Shown one piece after another: positions 12,701 to 25,578 of a DNA stretch of 64,000 nucleotides. The notes beneath the pieces were generated by a model that worked only from the letters and a program-made list of their open reading frames with translations, did no database searches and was not told the DNA's origin. The stretch lies in assembly GCA_949752795.1 (NCBI GenBank), contig OX457056.1, forward strand, positions 98,106,942 through 98,170,941, given 5' to 3'. The translations under genes and the position numbers were made by a program. This stretch comes from Hyperoodon ampullatus (lineage: Eukaryota; Chordata; Mammalia; Artiodactyla; Ziphiidae). Positions within the stretch are counted from its first letter, which is position 1; every line of letters begins with the position of its first letter.

Positions 12701-13657
12701 TTTTTTTTATCTTCTCAAAGAACCAGCTTTTAGTTTTATTGATCTTTGCTATTGCTTCCTTCATTTCTTTTTCATTTATTTCTGATGTGATCTTTATGAT
12801 TTCTTTCCTTCTGCTAACTTTGGGGTTATTTTGTTCTTCTTTCTCTAATTGCTTTAGGTGCAATGTTACATTGTTGTTTTGAGATATTTCTTGTTTCTTG
12901 AGATAGGATTGAGATAGGATTGTATTGCTATAAACTTCCTTCTTAGAACTGCTTTTTTCTGCATCCTATAGGTTTTGGGTCATCATGTTTTCATTGTCAT
13001 TTGTTTCTAGGTATTTTTTGATTTCCTTTTTTTATTTCTTCAGTGATCTCTTGGTTATTTAGTAGTGTATTGTTTAGCCTCCATGTGTTTGTAATTTTTA
13101 CAGATTTTTTTCCTGTAAATGATATCTAGTCTCATAGCGTTATAGTAGGAAAGGATGCTTGATATGATTTCAATTTTCTTAAATTCACCAACACTTGATT
13201 TGTGACCCAAGATGTGATCTATCCTGGAGAATGTTCTGTGTGCACTTGAGAGAAAGTGTAATCTGCAGTTTTTGGATGGAATGTCCTATAAATATCAATT
13301 AAGTCCATTTTGTTTAATGTATCATTTAAAGCTTGTGTTTCCTTGCTTATTTTAATTTTGGATAGTCTGTCCATTGGTGAAAGTGGGGTGTTAATGTCCC
13401 CTACTATGATTGTGTTACTGTCAATTTCCCCGTTTATGGGTGTTGGCATTTGCCTTAAGTATTGAAGTGCTCCTATGTTGGGTGCATAAATATTTATAAT
13501 TGTTACATTTTCTTCTTGGATGGATCCCTTGATCATTATGTATTGTTCTTCTTTTTCTCTTGTAATAGTCTTTATTTATAAAGTCTCTTTTGTCTGATAA
13601 AGAATTGCTACTCCAGCTTTCTTTTGATTTCCATTTGCACCTAGTATCTTTTTCCAT
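9782..13657 (-). pseudogene. L1 ORF2 (endonuclease/reverse transcriptase) pseudogene
   Basis: LINE-1 ORF2p supplies endonuclease and reverse transcriptase in the cytoplasmic/nuclear L1 RNP. Here it is broken into many frames. Readable pieces on the minus strand include the C-terminal domain (9782-10330), a central part (10577-11029), a finger/palm part (11616 to about 11950) and endonuclease pieces (13219-13536, with 'NIYAPN' and 'STPLSP'-like text). Two catalytic positions are visibly lost. The motif-A aspartate is valine (ISIVVEK), and the FADD box reads FADY at about 11502-11513. The C-terminal Cys/His motif keeps its His but has Tyr for the last Cys. No 5' part of the endonuclease is present. 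It is inactive. Confidence 0.85.
11961..12195 (-). mobile_element. CHR-2-type SINE nested in L1
   Basis: Antisense SINE with a T18-type tail start at about 11,972 and its head at about 12,180. Flanks 11961-11975 and 12181-12195 match at 13 of 15 positions, giving the target duplication ('GCTAGTATTTT' is exact). Removing the SINE restores normal L1 sequence, so it is younger than the L1 host. Confidence 0.9.
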
Positions 13658-13680
13658 CCCCTCTCTTTCAGTCTGTATGT

Positions 13681-14620
13681 GGGAAAGTTTTTAAATTATC
13701 TTGAGAGCTACTTTTTAATATGGCTCATAGTTACAGAATCAAATTTATTATGTGAAAATATTTATAAAAGTTATTGCAATGTAAATAGTAAGGCACATTA
13801 TTATACATGAATATCATTTTGTTATTGGTCAACAATCATCTATGTAAATTCTTTAAGCAGTTTGTTTGTACATAACTCTCTTATTATCATTTTTATTATT
13901 ATTTTTTCTCTGTAAGAGTTGTTATTTGAACTGCATTATCTGAAGTCTGATACTTAAAAATCAGGATTAAGATACTCTAAGATCCTGCTTACTTTAAGAA
14001 GACCATGAATTTAAGTTACTTTGCTTTTAAGGCTCTGTAAAGAGATTCCTTTCATGTTCTTCCCTTATCAGTTTCAAAAATTTTACTCTCAGTAATATGT
14101 CTTAGAAGTTCTAGCTAAAATTTATGCATTTCTGCCAGTTGAATGTTTACTGAATAACCCTCTTATTCTAATGAATAGTTCATGGCATTTAAAAAATAAA
14201 ATGTGATGAATCAAATATAAGACCGAATTATCCCTTTGTACCTCTCTACCCTACCTTTTTGGAGAATTCTGAAAAACTTGTAAAGAAACATCTTTTAGGA
14301 AGAAGAAAAATGCAGAGCTTGATATCATAAAAGAAAAAGACAATATTAATTCAAATAAACAAGAAATGAATATTTACTTCCCACACACACATACTTCTAC
14401 TTTATCAAAATTTCTAGTGATTTAGCTTATTTTGTCAGTAAATTGTGATAATTTCACATTAGTGTTTCCCTGATATCTTTGACTTTATTTACATTTTGCA
14501 ATGATTTCAAGATTGACTGAAAATATAGCTTAGAAACAAATTATTTCATGTTATAACTGCCTTGGTAAATTTAATCTTATGATTTTTAACAGATGAACAT
14601 GTGATCAATATGACTGTGTA
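13681..14620. other. Unique AT-rich DNA
   Basis: No gene or assigned repeat was recognised. Confidence 0.5.
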
Positions 14621-14622
14621 TC

Positions 14623-14729
14623 TGTTACTATGCTACTTGGTGGAATTGAAATGTTTTATTATATATATAGTTTATAATTTATAACATATATAATGAAATG
14701 TTTCCATTCTGCCAAGTAATGTAGTTATA
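14623..14729 (+). other. Imperfect inverted repeat; GU-rich hairpin
   Basis: Arms 14635-14666 and 14686-14717 (32 bases each, 19-base loop) are 26/32 complementary as DNA. Five of the six mismatches become G-U pairs in a plus-strand RNA, so 31/32 positions could pair. Weaker pairing extends to 14623 and 14729. It may be a degraded palindromic MITE, and it has the size of a microRNA precursor. No expression evidence is available from sequence alone. Confidence 0.55.
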
Positions 14730-16139
14730 TATAGTTATATATAATTTATATATAACATATAGAATATACCTAGGAATAATATATATCCCTAAGATTACTT
14801 GTGCACTGCTAGGATGTATCATATTTAAGATTGTTGTCATTGTTGTTTCCTCCTAACTAACACTCCTTCAATTGAAAATAACAAAAACCACATCAACAAT
14901 AATTCTGACTCAAATTGACTCATGATGAGGGGCATACATTATTACATATATCTCACATAATTAGGACCTCCAAAGATAGGTCAGATTTGAGCACTGGTTG
15001 ATTTGGTGGTTCAATGATAATAACATCAACCTCAAGTTCCCTTGCATCTCTTCTGTCTGTTATCCTAAGTGAGTTATATTGGCCTCAGCCTAGATCTTTT
15101 CAAGTCTCTTATTATTGTTGAGTCAGAACCTTTTCACACACAAATATGTCAGAGGCAGAAAAAGAGTAGGGAATCATAAACATGTGTTCCCTCCACCTGC
15201 CAACAGTAAGCCAAATACCAACATATTTAATAAATCAGAGTTGGGTCAGCTCCTTTTTAACCAGTTATAAGCAAGGCAAATTAAACCACATATAACTGGA
15301 TTTTACCTAGTAAACCCAACTTGTTGAACTTGGGAGATGCTCTCATGATCTAAAAGTATATAGGACAGAGGTGGACATCATAATGAAATAAGCACTCTAT
15401 TTCTAAACTAAGGAAGTAGACGAAAATGAATGTTGGATAGAACAGAAAAAAATTTTCTTTAACAGTTTGTAATAATATTTCACATTAAAATCATAAGCAT
15501 GCCTAAGATTTATCCAGTGTAGATGATCTAGGTATGAGTTGTCTACCAAATTAAATGTACCACACATTTAGGAAACTTACTGTCTAAAGAAATCCAAAGT
15601 AAAGAATTGGGCAACAAAATCATGTTATTTCTTCTAATCTGATGTGAGCCATGGTAACTCTAATCCCTTTTCTATAATTTAGCACTACAAAATTCTGTGA
15701 GGGCTTAACATATCTGTACCAATCTTGTCTATTTGGGGCCAAACATGTCTTCGTTGAAAATTTTAATTTCACTGTATTTATAGATCCTCTAACCTTCCTG
15801 GTTATTATCTTACTATTACACTTAGAAACAGACACAGAGCTCCATTTTCCAGCTGAGTATATCCTCCAGTAGAAATATATTCTCCCTTAACCAAAAATGT
15901 AATTAATAACTGGCTTTACATTAGCTTTTTTTTAGCACTAATGTAACATCATCTTTCAAATCAAACTTGTACTAAATAAATTCTAATCATTTTATACATA
16001 CACAAAAATGAAATAAGTAAGTTTAGATTATTTTTCTTATAGTTTAGTTTTTACATTTACTTTATTGATCTAAATAAAATTTCTTAGTAAATAATGCATT
16101 TTACTAGGAAATTTAACCATTATTAATACTGTCCATGGG
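14730..16139. other. Mostly unique DNA, weak old-repeat resemblance at 14,890-15,220
   Basis: The 14,890-15,220 stretch ('actcaaattgactcatgat', 'ttgatttggtggttcaatg') loosely resembles an old interspersed repeat, but I cannot assign it. The rest shows nothing specific. Confidence 0.35.
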
Positions 16140-16320
16140 GGTACACTTTAAATAACCCTCTGAAGATTTATTTTTATCTAATTCACAGAAGAGGAAAATA
16201 AGTTTAGGAGATATTAATTACCATGCTCAAATTTACACAGCTAGCAACTGGTGTATCTAGACTTCCAAACCACAACTATTTGACATCAAATCCCATGCTG
16301 TTTCACATATGTCTTTAATG
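16140..16320 (-). mobile_element. MIR SINE, antisense
   Basis: The ancient mammalian MIR core is readable in reverse: 'attcacagaagaggaaaat', 'accatgctcaaatttacac' and 'cagctagcaactgg'. It is heavily diverged, as expected for the family. Confidence 0.75.
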
Positions 16321-17589
16321 GGAGGGGATATTAATAAAAGTCCAATAGCTAAAAAGTGGTGAAACATCATATATTAAAGCATCTCTTGGTGTATTCCTTG
16401 AGATATTAATAACTGCTAACATGATGATAAGATGGTTCAGTGATCAAATTATTTGGGAATGGTGGGCTAAAGCATGTTAAATTATGTTATGTCAGAATTC
16501 GTCAAAAAGTTTGACATATTTATGTGTATTATAGCTTTTGAACCTCCAAGACAAGAATATAGGATTACAGTTAGCAAGATGATTTCATCATAGAATTGTT
16601 GGATGTTCATTTCTTTTTGGTTCTTGTACAACTTAATCCCTTAAGTAATAGAATATATGTAATATTACCTGCCAAACTTAAAAAAATACTGTGTATTATA
16701 GGAAATTTCAAACCTATATAATTACTGATAAAATTGTTTCTTCAATCTGTGTCTATCCAGCATTAAAAATTATTGATTCATGATAGACCCCCAAATTCTC
16801 CCTCAACTTATTTTTGTAGAAAATACCAGAATTCTATTATTGTTGCCATAATTATTTCAGGATAAATTTTGAAAAAAATGGAATATTTTATAGCAACCAT
16901 AATATAATTATTAAATTAAATAACTAATCTCTGGCTATTAATATCTAGTCAGTATTTATTCAGTTTACAAATTTCTAATTTCCTCATAAATGTCATGTTT
17001 TAACCATATCAATTTTAAAACCTATGGAATAAACATTAAATGTAAGACTCTCCCAAAGTCCCAAAGTCTCATATATAGTATGTATGTATTAATATTAGTA
17101 GCATAAAACTAACAAGCATTTACTAGATGTATTAGCCATCTACTAGTTTCAGACAATAAAAGAAACCTGAAATTTGCCTTTGCCCTTAAGGAAGATTAGA
17201 GAGAGTATCAAATGTTTGGTAATTCAGTGGGCATTCAGAAGTTGAAATAAGAGCTGCAGCACCCAGCAACTCATAACAGCTAGTGTACTTAGTGCACTTT
17301 CTTGGAGAAAGTAGACTTTATTTGGATTATGTGACAAAAAAATTATTCTCACTGATGTCTGTGTCCAAAGTGTACTGCTTTTAGCTCCAAAATATAATAA
17401 GCCAGTGCAATTTTATCTTGTCCATGTTACTACCATTTTTCGCCTCAAATAGGAAATAATGTCCTTTAATATCTGTCTGACAATGATCACATTAAAGTCA
17501 AATAAACATTTTTAAAATGTGAATTTCATCAAGTCACACTCCTACATAGCCTATTATTATTTAAAGAACTTTAAATCATAATTTTTAAA
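16321..17589. other. Unique AT-rich DNA
   Basis: No gene, RNA or assigned repeat was seen. Confidence 0.5.
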
Positions 17590-18880
17590 AATTCTTCCCT
17601 TCTTCATTATTCAATGTAGGGCCAGATTTTTATATAGTATTACTTCCCTTCTGCCTGAAGAATTCTTCTGAAATTACTTGAAGTAAAGGTCTGCTAGTGA
17701 TGAATTCTTTCAGCTTTCATATGTCTGAAAAAGTCTTTCCTTCACCTTATATTTTTTAGTCTTTTTTTTTCTTCTGAATGTTTCATTATGGATAGGTTCT
17801 ATTGTTAAAGCTTCAAGCTCACTAATCTTCACTTCTGCAATATCCAAACTTCTGTTAACCACATCCAGTGGATTTTTCATTTTAGATATTTTGATGCATT
17901 TAGATGTTTAATCTGGCTATTTTTTATTTCTTTCTTCCTCTCCTTTGCATGATCAACCTTTCCCTTAGCATCTTGAGCATATAAATATAGTTATGATAAC
18001 TACTTTAGTATCATTTTCTAATAATTCTATTATTTAGGTCATCCCTGTGTCAATTTTGATTGATTTTCTGCTCATAATGAGCTCTATTTTCCTCTATCTT
18101 CACATGCCTGGAAATTTTTTACTAACTGCCAGACATTGTGAATTTTACCTTGTTGTAGACTGGATATTTTTGTTGTTGTTGTTCCTATGAATATTCTTAA
18201 GCTTATTTTGAAATGCAGTTAAGTTACTTGGAAATTGTATGATCCTTTTAGTTTTTACTTTTAAGCTTTGTTACATAAGACCTAAGCTGTGTTTTGTCCA
18301 AAAATAATTTGTTCCTCATTATTCAGGCAGTACCCTTCTGGGTACTCTAATTCTCCATTAGTTATGAGTTTTTCCACTTGAATTGACAGGAAAAGACGTA
18401 TTCCTTGCCCTCTGAAAACTCTTAAGGTTGTTCCTTCTGCTCTTTTGTGTGATTTTTTTTCCTGGCCACTTGTGGTTTCCTGACAGGTATGACCCCTGGT
18501 GAAGACTTGAGGGAAACCCTCTGCAGATCCTCCAGTTTCTCTTTCTGTGCAGCTCTCATCTCTCCCATCCTCTGTCTTTCCTCTGGATCCCCAGCTCCAT
18601 CCCCTCAATCAATGAGAAAACATGCTTTGCCTGAGTTTCTCTTCCCTGTCTGTTGACCAGACGCTCTCTCCAGGAATTGAAGTAGCAAAATCATAGGTCC
18701 TACCTTATTCATTGCATATTCCCCAGCAATCACTAATCATCATTCCTTGTTTCTTGATATCCAAGGTATTGAAAACATATGTCTTATATATTTTCTTTCA
18801 TTTTTAAATTATTTCCGGCAGGGCATTAAATTTAGTCCTGGTTATTGCATCTTTACTGAAAGAATAAATAGACACACCCT
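17590..18880 (-). mobile_element. Ancient LINE (L1M/HAL1-like) fragment, antisense
   Basis: Carries antisense phrases of old L1-related elements: 'taaaggtctgctagtgatg', 'tgtctgaaaaagtctttcc', 'aactgccagacattgtgaa' and 'cagttaagttacttgg'. It ends in a 5'-region-like segment ('ttcttgatatccaaggta'). No intact frame exists. The borders and exact subfamily are uncertain. Confidence 0.6.
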
Positions 18881-19100
18881 TCTTGTGCCCCCAAAGATAA
18901 CTGAGGGCATTCTGAAAGTAGGTTAGCAGGACCTTGAAGGTATTGATAACATTTGACACAATAATTCTTCTAATTACTTATTGCGAAGTCAAAGATAAAA
19001 TTATTGATGAGTGAAAGGTGTAAGTTGAAGAATGTTCTTTAAAATAGTATTTATAAAATGAATATTATAATAATTTAATGTCACACAAATACTTCCATTT
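18881..19100. other. Unique DNA
   Basis: No feature was recognised. Confidence 0.4.
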
Positions 19101-19306
19101 TAAAAATAATATGCAGGGGCTTCCCTGGTGGCGCAGTGGTTGAGAGTCCACCTGCCGATGCAGGGGACGCGGGTTCGTGCCCCGGTCTGGGAAGATCCCA
19201 CATGCCGCGGAGCAGCTGGGACCATGAGCCACGGCCGCTGAGCCTGCGCGTCCGGAGCCTGTGCTCCACAACGGGAGAGGCCACAAGAGTGAGAGGCCTG
19301 TATACT

Positions 19307-19344
<38 letters not shown>

Positions 19345-19353
19345 TAATATGCA
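19101..19353 (+). mobile_element. CHR-2-type SINE with intact pol III boxes
   Basis: Well-preserved SINE body from 19,116 to an A-rich tail ending at about 19,337. Perfect 15-base duplications (19101-19115 and 19339-19353) flank it. The A box TGGCGCAGTGG (19129-19139) fits the tRNA consensus, and the B box GGTTCGTGCCC (19172-19182) is recognisable. This is one of the youngest-looking SINEs in the window. It is tRNA-derived but does not fold into or encode a functional tRNA. Confidence 0.95.
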
Positions 19354-20513
19354 ATCAGTTGTAAAGCATATTTTAAAAAATGTTACTTATTTGAGAATAT
19401 GCAGAAAAATATGAATCTAAAAGAAAAATTTGAAAAGTTACCAAAATAGAATATATATGTACATGCAGCTATCACTCTCTCTCCCATTTCTCTCCCTTCC
19501 TCCCTTCTTCTGTCTCTATGTCTTACTTCCTTTGCAGTGGCCTCCCCTGCACCTCACCACACACATACACATATGCACACACACACACACACAATATGCA
19601 CATTTTCATAGATTGGAATGAAGTGAAATATACCAAAACATTAACTGTTTTTATTTTCAGATAGTGAATTAAGGGTGATTTTTGTTTTCTGTGTTATCAG
19701 CAAAATAATATTACTTGTAAAAAGACTCATTCTGTTGACATAAATTCACTACCTTATTTTTTTAAGTAAGGTAGAAACTTAATATGAGGGTAAAAGGAAG
19801 TAGGTACCGGCTGGATTCATGCCCTTCTGGCTGAGAACTCATAGTTCATCACATCAAATACTCTCGCTGTGATGCCCTCAATCCCCTTGCCTCTTGCATC
19901 TCTGGCACACATGCTTCTGTAAAACTATCTCTAGATTCCTCAAACATCTCACTTATCCTTATCCCTCGACCACTGAGTAACTTTGGAGAAAGCCATAATC
20001 TTGAGCTATTTGTTGGCACTATACATTTTTTTTTTCAGCAAACTTAGACCAGAATCAATATGCAGTAACCATTAAACACCTTTTTCTACCTATGAATACT
20101 GATATCCCCAACCATTGCTAGTCTCAGTAATCCTCTTTAGCCTACAGCTTTTATTCTTAGTTTTAACAGATGTCTTTGGTTCTCAATTGAGAAACCCAAA
20201 ATTTTCTTCAGGAAAACTGTTGCTTTCAGAACCACAGGAAATCTCTCTAATGTCCGAATAAATGAATTTTGCAACCATAACAATAGCCATGAGTTTTCCT
20301 AAAATACCCTATGATTTTCAGACAATTTCAATATGAAGGCTGAACAAAGGTTTGATTATAATTTGCTCTCTAGGATTGGATTCTCTAACATAAAAGTAAA
20401 CATTTTTCTATCAAATAAAAAAATGAATATATATAAAAAACACATAAATCAAACACCCAGTTTCTCTCTTTATTAAAGAATATAGGATGACTATATTTAA
20501 TAATTCAAGTAAG
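19354..20513. other. Unique DNA with short (CA)n
   Basis: A pyrimidine-rich stretch and a short CA microsatellite at about 19,560-19,593 are visible. No gene or assigned repeat was found in 19,600-20,513. Confidence 0.5.
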
Positions 20514-20965
20514 CACCTGCAGCATTATTCACAATAGACAAAAAGTGGAAACAATGGAAACATTCATCAATTGATGAAAGGATAAAAAAATGTGGTATAT
20601 CTGTACAATGGAATATTTTTCTAACCAATAAAATGGAATGAAATACTGTTATATGCTCTACCATGCACAGATGTGAAAATATGCTTAGTGAAAGAGGCCA
20701 GACACACAGGTCACACATATTGTGTATTTCCATTCACATGGAATGTCTAGAATAGGTAATTCTATAGTAGACTTGTGGTTGCCAGGAAATCAGGGAAGGG
20801 AGAAAAGTAAAATAACTGCTTATAGGTACCAATGTCTTTTGGAGATGATGAGAATTTTGTGAAATTAGTTAGTGGTGATGTTTGCACAACTCTGTAAATA
20901 CTGAAAACCACTGAATTTTACACTTTGAAATGCTAAGTTTTATGGTGTATGGACTATATCTCAAA
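20514..20965 (+). mobile_element. Old L1 3' end
   Basis: Diverged ORF2 C-terminal end and 3' UTR: 'cagcattattcacaataga', 'tgtacaatggaatattttt', 'cttgtggttgccaggaaat' and 'tgtgaatttt'-type text ('actgaattttacactttg'). It is older than the L1s with recognisable target duplications. Confidence 0.75.
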
Positions 20966-22967
20966 TCCTTAAATTGGAAAACAAAGAAAAGACCTATTTT
21001 TTATGAGCATGCATTTGCTTATATAGATCTTTTTAAAACTCTCCTAAAGTGAATGATATTATACAGTTTTTCATGCATAATATCCTGAAATCAAATGTTA
21101 GCAAAGGAAATAAAAATTATAAACATAGAATGGTATTGTATCTCTCTATCATCTATCTAACTGTCCATCTGACTACCATCTAATCTATCAATATATCATC
21201 TATCTCTATCATCTATCATGAATAAAATATGAGAAACCTCAATCACACTCAATAACTTTGAGAATCCATGATCTAGGTATTTTCACATTTATACTCCACT
21301 TGATTACTTGTAAATGTGCTTTAGCTTTCTGTTTTGTTCGTCTTTAGCTACTCCTTGTTCCCATATTTTAGAATTGTGCAGTCTGCAAAGATGTGATGTC
21401 CTATTATCTTGTCAGTAGAAAAATAAGATTTGTGCAGATGAAGGTTCATGGGATTTGTCTTTAGGGATACATTCCTGTAAATTATATAAAATATAGACTT
21501 CAGGTAAAATGGCATTTAGAAATACGTGAATATCTATTTCAACTAATAAGTCAAGTTTTACTTATGTAATGTATTCCAATCACATGGAAGTCGTAAAAGT
21601 AATTGTGATCTCAGAAATGAGTGCTATTACAATACAATATTCTGCAATAAAACAATACACAGTAAAAATATAAAAGCATAAAAAAGGATTGTGCTCTTGA
21701 TGCCTAATTTACCAATATTTCAGGGCAGCAAAATATTTGAAGATTCATTCTTCTTTTAAGTCTTCTTTTTAACAAACACTACTTAGAATACATTTGACCA
21801 GAATGATATACTATTCCCTGCATGGTCATAGATTGAGTCAAATAGAGGAAAGGATATACTGAAAAATGAGAAAAATGAGCTTCAACACAGTTTAACAGGA
21901 ACTTATATATGTGTTTTTACTGTAAATATACTCTAGCACCCATAACCATACTACCTTTCTCAGATAAGTAATCTTGTGGAATATTCTCTTCTCTAAATTT
22001 TTTCTTATATAATATGAAAATATAAAAGAGGAAAATAGAATTGAACTACCAAGCTTGTGATCCATTTGTTCTCTGCATCAGGGGGAATTTCCAGGCAAAA
22101 AGAAAGAAGGCAAGTCATGAGATTTAATTTTCCTGTCTGTGTGGTAAGTGGAAATCTGACTAAATAGACTATTTTTGGCTAGAAAGAGAGTACTTATTAA
22201 TTGAATATTCATAACAGGATTGTCCTTGCTAAGAATTGCTTTTAGAAAATAAACCCTGAAGCTAAGTATTTATAGGCATGGCTCTCTGGGAAATGTCATG
22301 TAAGTTGAAGTATAAATAGACAGGTTTCATAAGCTAAATATTCCCTGATATCTGGGGCACTAACCCATGTGCCTCTCAGAGAGACCTCTTTTATTCTGGG
22401 ACAGAGTTTATGTCTAAGGCAGGAAGGAAGGACATGGAAAGCTGCCCTAAATGTCCAGATCTCTCTCTGCCTTGTCTGTTCCACATAACTGCCTGAATCC
22501 TTGAAGTTATTAACATATATTGATACCACCTGAGATCTCTGAGTTGTATAAGTCTGAACCGACAACCTAATCCTTAGTGTAAACTCAAAATGAAATATGT
22601 ATAATTAGTGTTGAATGAAAACACTCCCCACTAGTTAGTCAGTTCCATAAGGACAGGCTCAAGGTTAGACTTGTTCAAATATTGTCATCCTTTATAAAAA
22701 ACCAATAATAAAAACCCAGTAACTATTTAAAGTAATGAATATAACAAACATACATAAAATGTATTAAAAGTGCAACAAAGTATGTTGCCAACTCTGTAAA
22801 TATTTACTCTGCAACTGAGCAAATTAGCCAGAAAAAATGCTTACAAACATTTTGTAATTTTTTTCAATTGTCTTGTTTTGTTTTGATTATCATTTTAAGC
22901 TTATAAAAAAGTAGAACACAATGGCTCTCCAATGTACAGTTTCCTTAAAGTCAGGCCTAATGTATGA
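20966..22967. other. Unique DNA with degenerate (ATCT)n
   Basis: A degraded ATCT/TATC microsatellite occupies about 21,138-21,222. The rest shows no gene or assigned repeat. A chance open frame at 22,296-22,565 (-) has no recognised domain. Confidence 0.5.
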
Positions 22968-23303
22968 TAGACTTTTTAAATTGAAGTAGGGTTGATTCAC
23001 AATACTATATTAGCTTCTGGTGTACATCATAGTGATTCAGTAATTTTACAGATTATACTTACTCCATTTAAAATTACTATAAAATACTGACTATATTCCC
23101 TATGCTGTACAATATATCCTTCTGGTTTATTTATGTTATATATAGTAGTTTGTACCCCTACCCTTCCTCCCTTCCTCTACCACTGGTAACAACTAGTTTG
23201 TTCTCTGTGAGACTGTTTCTGTTTTGTTATGGTCATTACTTTGTTTTATTTTTTAGATTCCACATACAAATCATAACATAGAGCATTTTCCTTTCTCTGA
23301 CAT
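22968..23303 (-). mobile_element. Old L1 3' UTR fragment, antisense
   Basis: Antisense L1 3' end: 'aaattgaagtagggttgat', 'cttctggtgtacatcat', 'ctatgctgtacaatatat', 'accactggtaacaactag' and 'ttttagattccacata'. It is the same 3' end type as the one at 34,676-35,127. Confidence 0.8.
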
Positions 23304-23690
23304 ACCTTAAACATGCTCAGAACACTTATATTATCCTACAGTTGGGCAAAATCATCTAGCACAAAGTCTATTTTATAATAAAGTATTGAATATATCATGT
23401 AATTCATTGAATACTGTACTGAAAGTGAAAACCAAACTGGTTGTATGGGTATAGAATGGTTGTAGGTGTACCAGTTGTTTACCCTTGTGATCACATGACT
23501 GACTGGGAGCTGTGGCTGCTGCTGCCGAGCATCATGAGAGAGTATTGAACCACATATGGCTAACCCTGGAAAAGATCACATTTCAAAATTCGAAGATTCA
23601 TTTATACTGAATGAGTATTGTATCATACCATTGTAATGTTGAAAAATCTTAGGTCAAACCATCCTATTTCAGGGACTATCTATATGTCAT
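23304..23690. mobile_element. Tigger-like (Tc1/mariner) DNA transposon remnant
   Basis: The stretch has text I associate with a pogo/Tigger-type non-autonomous element: 'gggcaaaatcatctagcac', 'tactgtactgaaagtgaaa', 'gactgggagctgtggctg' and 'gaaaaatcttaggtcaaac'. It lies between two antisense L1 segments. The family assignment is from memory and only moderately sure. Confidence 0.5.
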
Positions 23691-25504
23691 TTACAAATAT
23701 TTTGTTCCAGTCTGTGAGTTGTCTTTTCTCTTTCTTAAAGGTATCCTTTAAAGTACACAAGTTTAATTTTGATGAAAAACAATTTCTTTTTTTCTTTTGT
23801 CAATTATACTTTTAGGTTCTATCTAAAAAACCATCCCCAATTTCAAGGTAATAAAGATTTGCTCTTATGATGGCTCATAAGAATTTTGTAGATTTATCTC
23901 TTACTTTTATGTCTATCATTCACTTTGAATTAATTTTTTTATGTATTGTGAGATAGGGATCCAAATTCATTCTTTTGCATGTGAATATCCAGTTGTCAAT
24001 GACCATTTGTTGAAAAGACTGGTTTTTCCCCATTATGTATATTGCCTTGGCACCTTGCCAAAAATCAATTGCACATAAATATAAAGGTTTTTGCTTCTGG
24101 ATTTTAAATTTCATTCCACTGATTTTTCTTTCTGTGCTTGTGCCAATACCATACATTCTTGATTACTGTAACTGTGCACTAATTTTGAAATTAAAAAAAA
24201 TGTGAGCCTTCAAATTTTGTTCTTGTTCCAGATTCCTTTGGCTAATCTGGGCCCCTTACATTTTCATAAGAATTTTAGTGTCAGATTGTCTGTTTCTGGA
24301 AATAGGGTGCTGGAATTTTGATGGGCATAGTGTTGATTCTGTAGGTAATTATGAGAAGGATTGCCATCTTAATTTTTATGTCTCCTGATGCATGAACATG
24401 AAATGTTATTGCATTGATTTAGATCTTTAAATTCTTTCAATGATGTTTTGTAGTGTTCAGTGTATGTTTTTCACCTTTTTTGAATCATTCTATTAACTGT
24501 ATTGTAAATGGAGCTGTTTTCTGAATTTCATTTTCATACTGCTCACTGGAATTGTAAAGACATACAATTGATTTAGTTTATTAATCTTGTATCTTGAAAA
24601 ACTGCTAACCTGGTTTGTAAGTTCTAATAGTGTTTTTGTAGATTGCTTAAAATGTTCTATATATAAAATAATGTTACCTGCAAATAGAAATATTTTACCT
24701 TTTCCTTTCTAATCTAGAATCATGCCTACTTGCTCTACCTAGAATTTCCAGTTCAGTGCTGAATTAAAGTGGCAAGAGCAACCATCTTTTTTTTTCTTTC
24801 TTTTTTTTTTTTTTTTTGATCATAGGGAATAAGCAATCAGTCTTTCACCATTAAGAATAGTGGTAGCTGTGGGATTTTCATAGATGTATTTCATCAATTT
24901 AAATAAGTTCCCTTGTGTTGCTAATTTGTCATGTGTTTTTGTTATAAAGGGTATTATACTTTGTAAAATAGTCTTTCCACATCTACTGAGATTGTTGTAC
25001 GATTTTTCTCAGATGTTAAACCAAACTTGCATTCCTGGGGTATATCCCAATTGGTCATGGTGTATACTCCTTTTACATATGTTGCTGGATTTGGTTTGCT
25101 GGTATTCAACTGAGGACATTTTGTATCTATATTCTTAAGATGTATTGGTATATGTTTTTCTCTTCTTTTGATGAATTTGTGTTATTAAGGTAATACTGGC
25201 TTCATAGAATCATTTAGGAATTATTGATATTTCCTTCTTTTCTATATTTTGGGAAAATTTTTGAACAATTGGTATTAATTCCTCTTTAAACATTTGGTAG
25301 AATTTACCAGGGAAGTCATCTGGTCATGATTTTCCTTTGTAGTAAGCTTTTTTGATGGCTAACTCTATCACTTTACTTGTTATAGGTCTATTTATTTTTT
25401 CTTTTTCTTCTGCAGTGAGTTCTTGTAATTTGTGTTTTTCTAGGAATTTATTCATTCAGTCTATCTAGTTTTGGCACAAAGTTGTTTGTGGTATTCCCTT
25501 ATAC

Positions 25505-25578
25505 GGTAAGCTGAATAATGACTCACAAATATATCTATTTCCTAATTCCTGTAACCTGTGAATATGATGGTTTTATTA
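25505..25578 (+). mobile_element. MLT1-type LTR 5' fragment
   Basis: The beginning of an MLT1-type MaLR LTR ('taagctgaataatgactc', 'tcctgtaacctgtgaatat'). It stops where an unrelated LTR-like block begins. Confidence 0.6.

Larger units (their letters stand above)
9415..13680 (-). mobile_element. 5'-truncated L1, antisense, 4.3 kb
   Basis: LINE-1 of the cetartiodactyl type, inserted in minus orientation. The 3' end is at about 9415 (poly-T followed by 'aacatcttcattggagtat'). The sequence then runs through the 3' UTR and ORF2 to a 5' truncation at 13,680, in the endonuclease region ('ctttcagtctgtatgt'). ORF1 and the 5' UTR are missing. A CHR-2 SINE is nested at 11,976-12,180. Clear target-site duplications could not be resolved. 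Confidence 0.92.

Noticed and set aside
13665..13695. Target duplication for the L1 at 9,415-13,680
   Set aside because: The candidate flanks 'atatgggacag' and 'tatgtgggaaag' need a gap and mismatches. Not convincing.
18282..18608. 108-residue open frame (-)
   Set aside because: It lies in the ancient LINE segment and matches no LINE protein frame. Composition is explained by local GC.
19116..19190. tRNA gene
   Set aside because: A and B boxes are present, but the sequence continues as a full SINE with A tail and target duplications. It is tRNA-derived rather than a tRNA gene.
19100..19354. Several overlapping 65-90 residue open frames on both strands, also at 12,000, 28,000, 29,200, 37,900 and 49,000
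   Set aside because: They lie inside CHR SINEs. The GC-rich, tRNA-derived body is open in many frames and is not protein-coding.
19840..20300. Possible old processed pseudogene
   Set aside because: The slightly higher complexity of the sequence drew attention, but no frame or protein similarity could be recognised on either strand.
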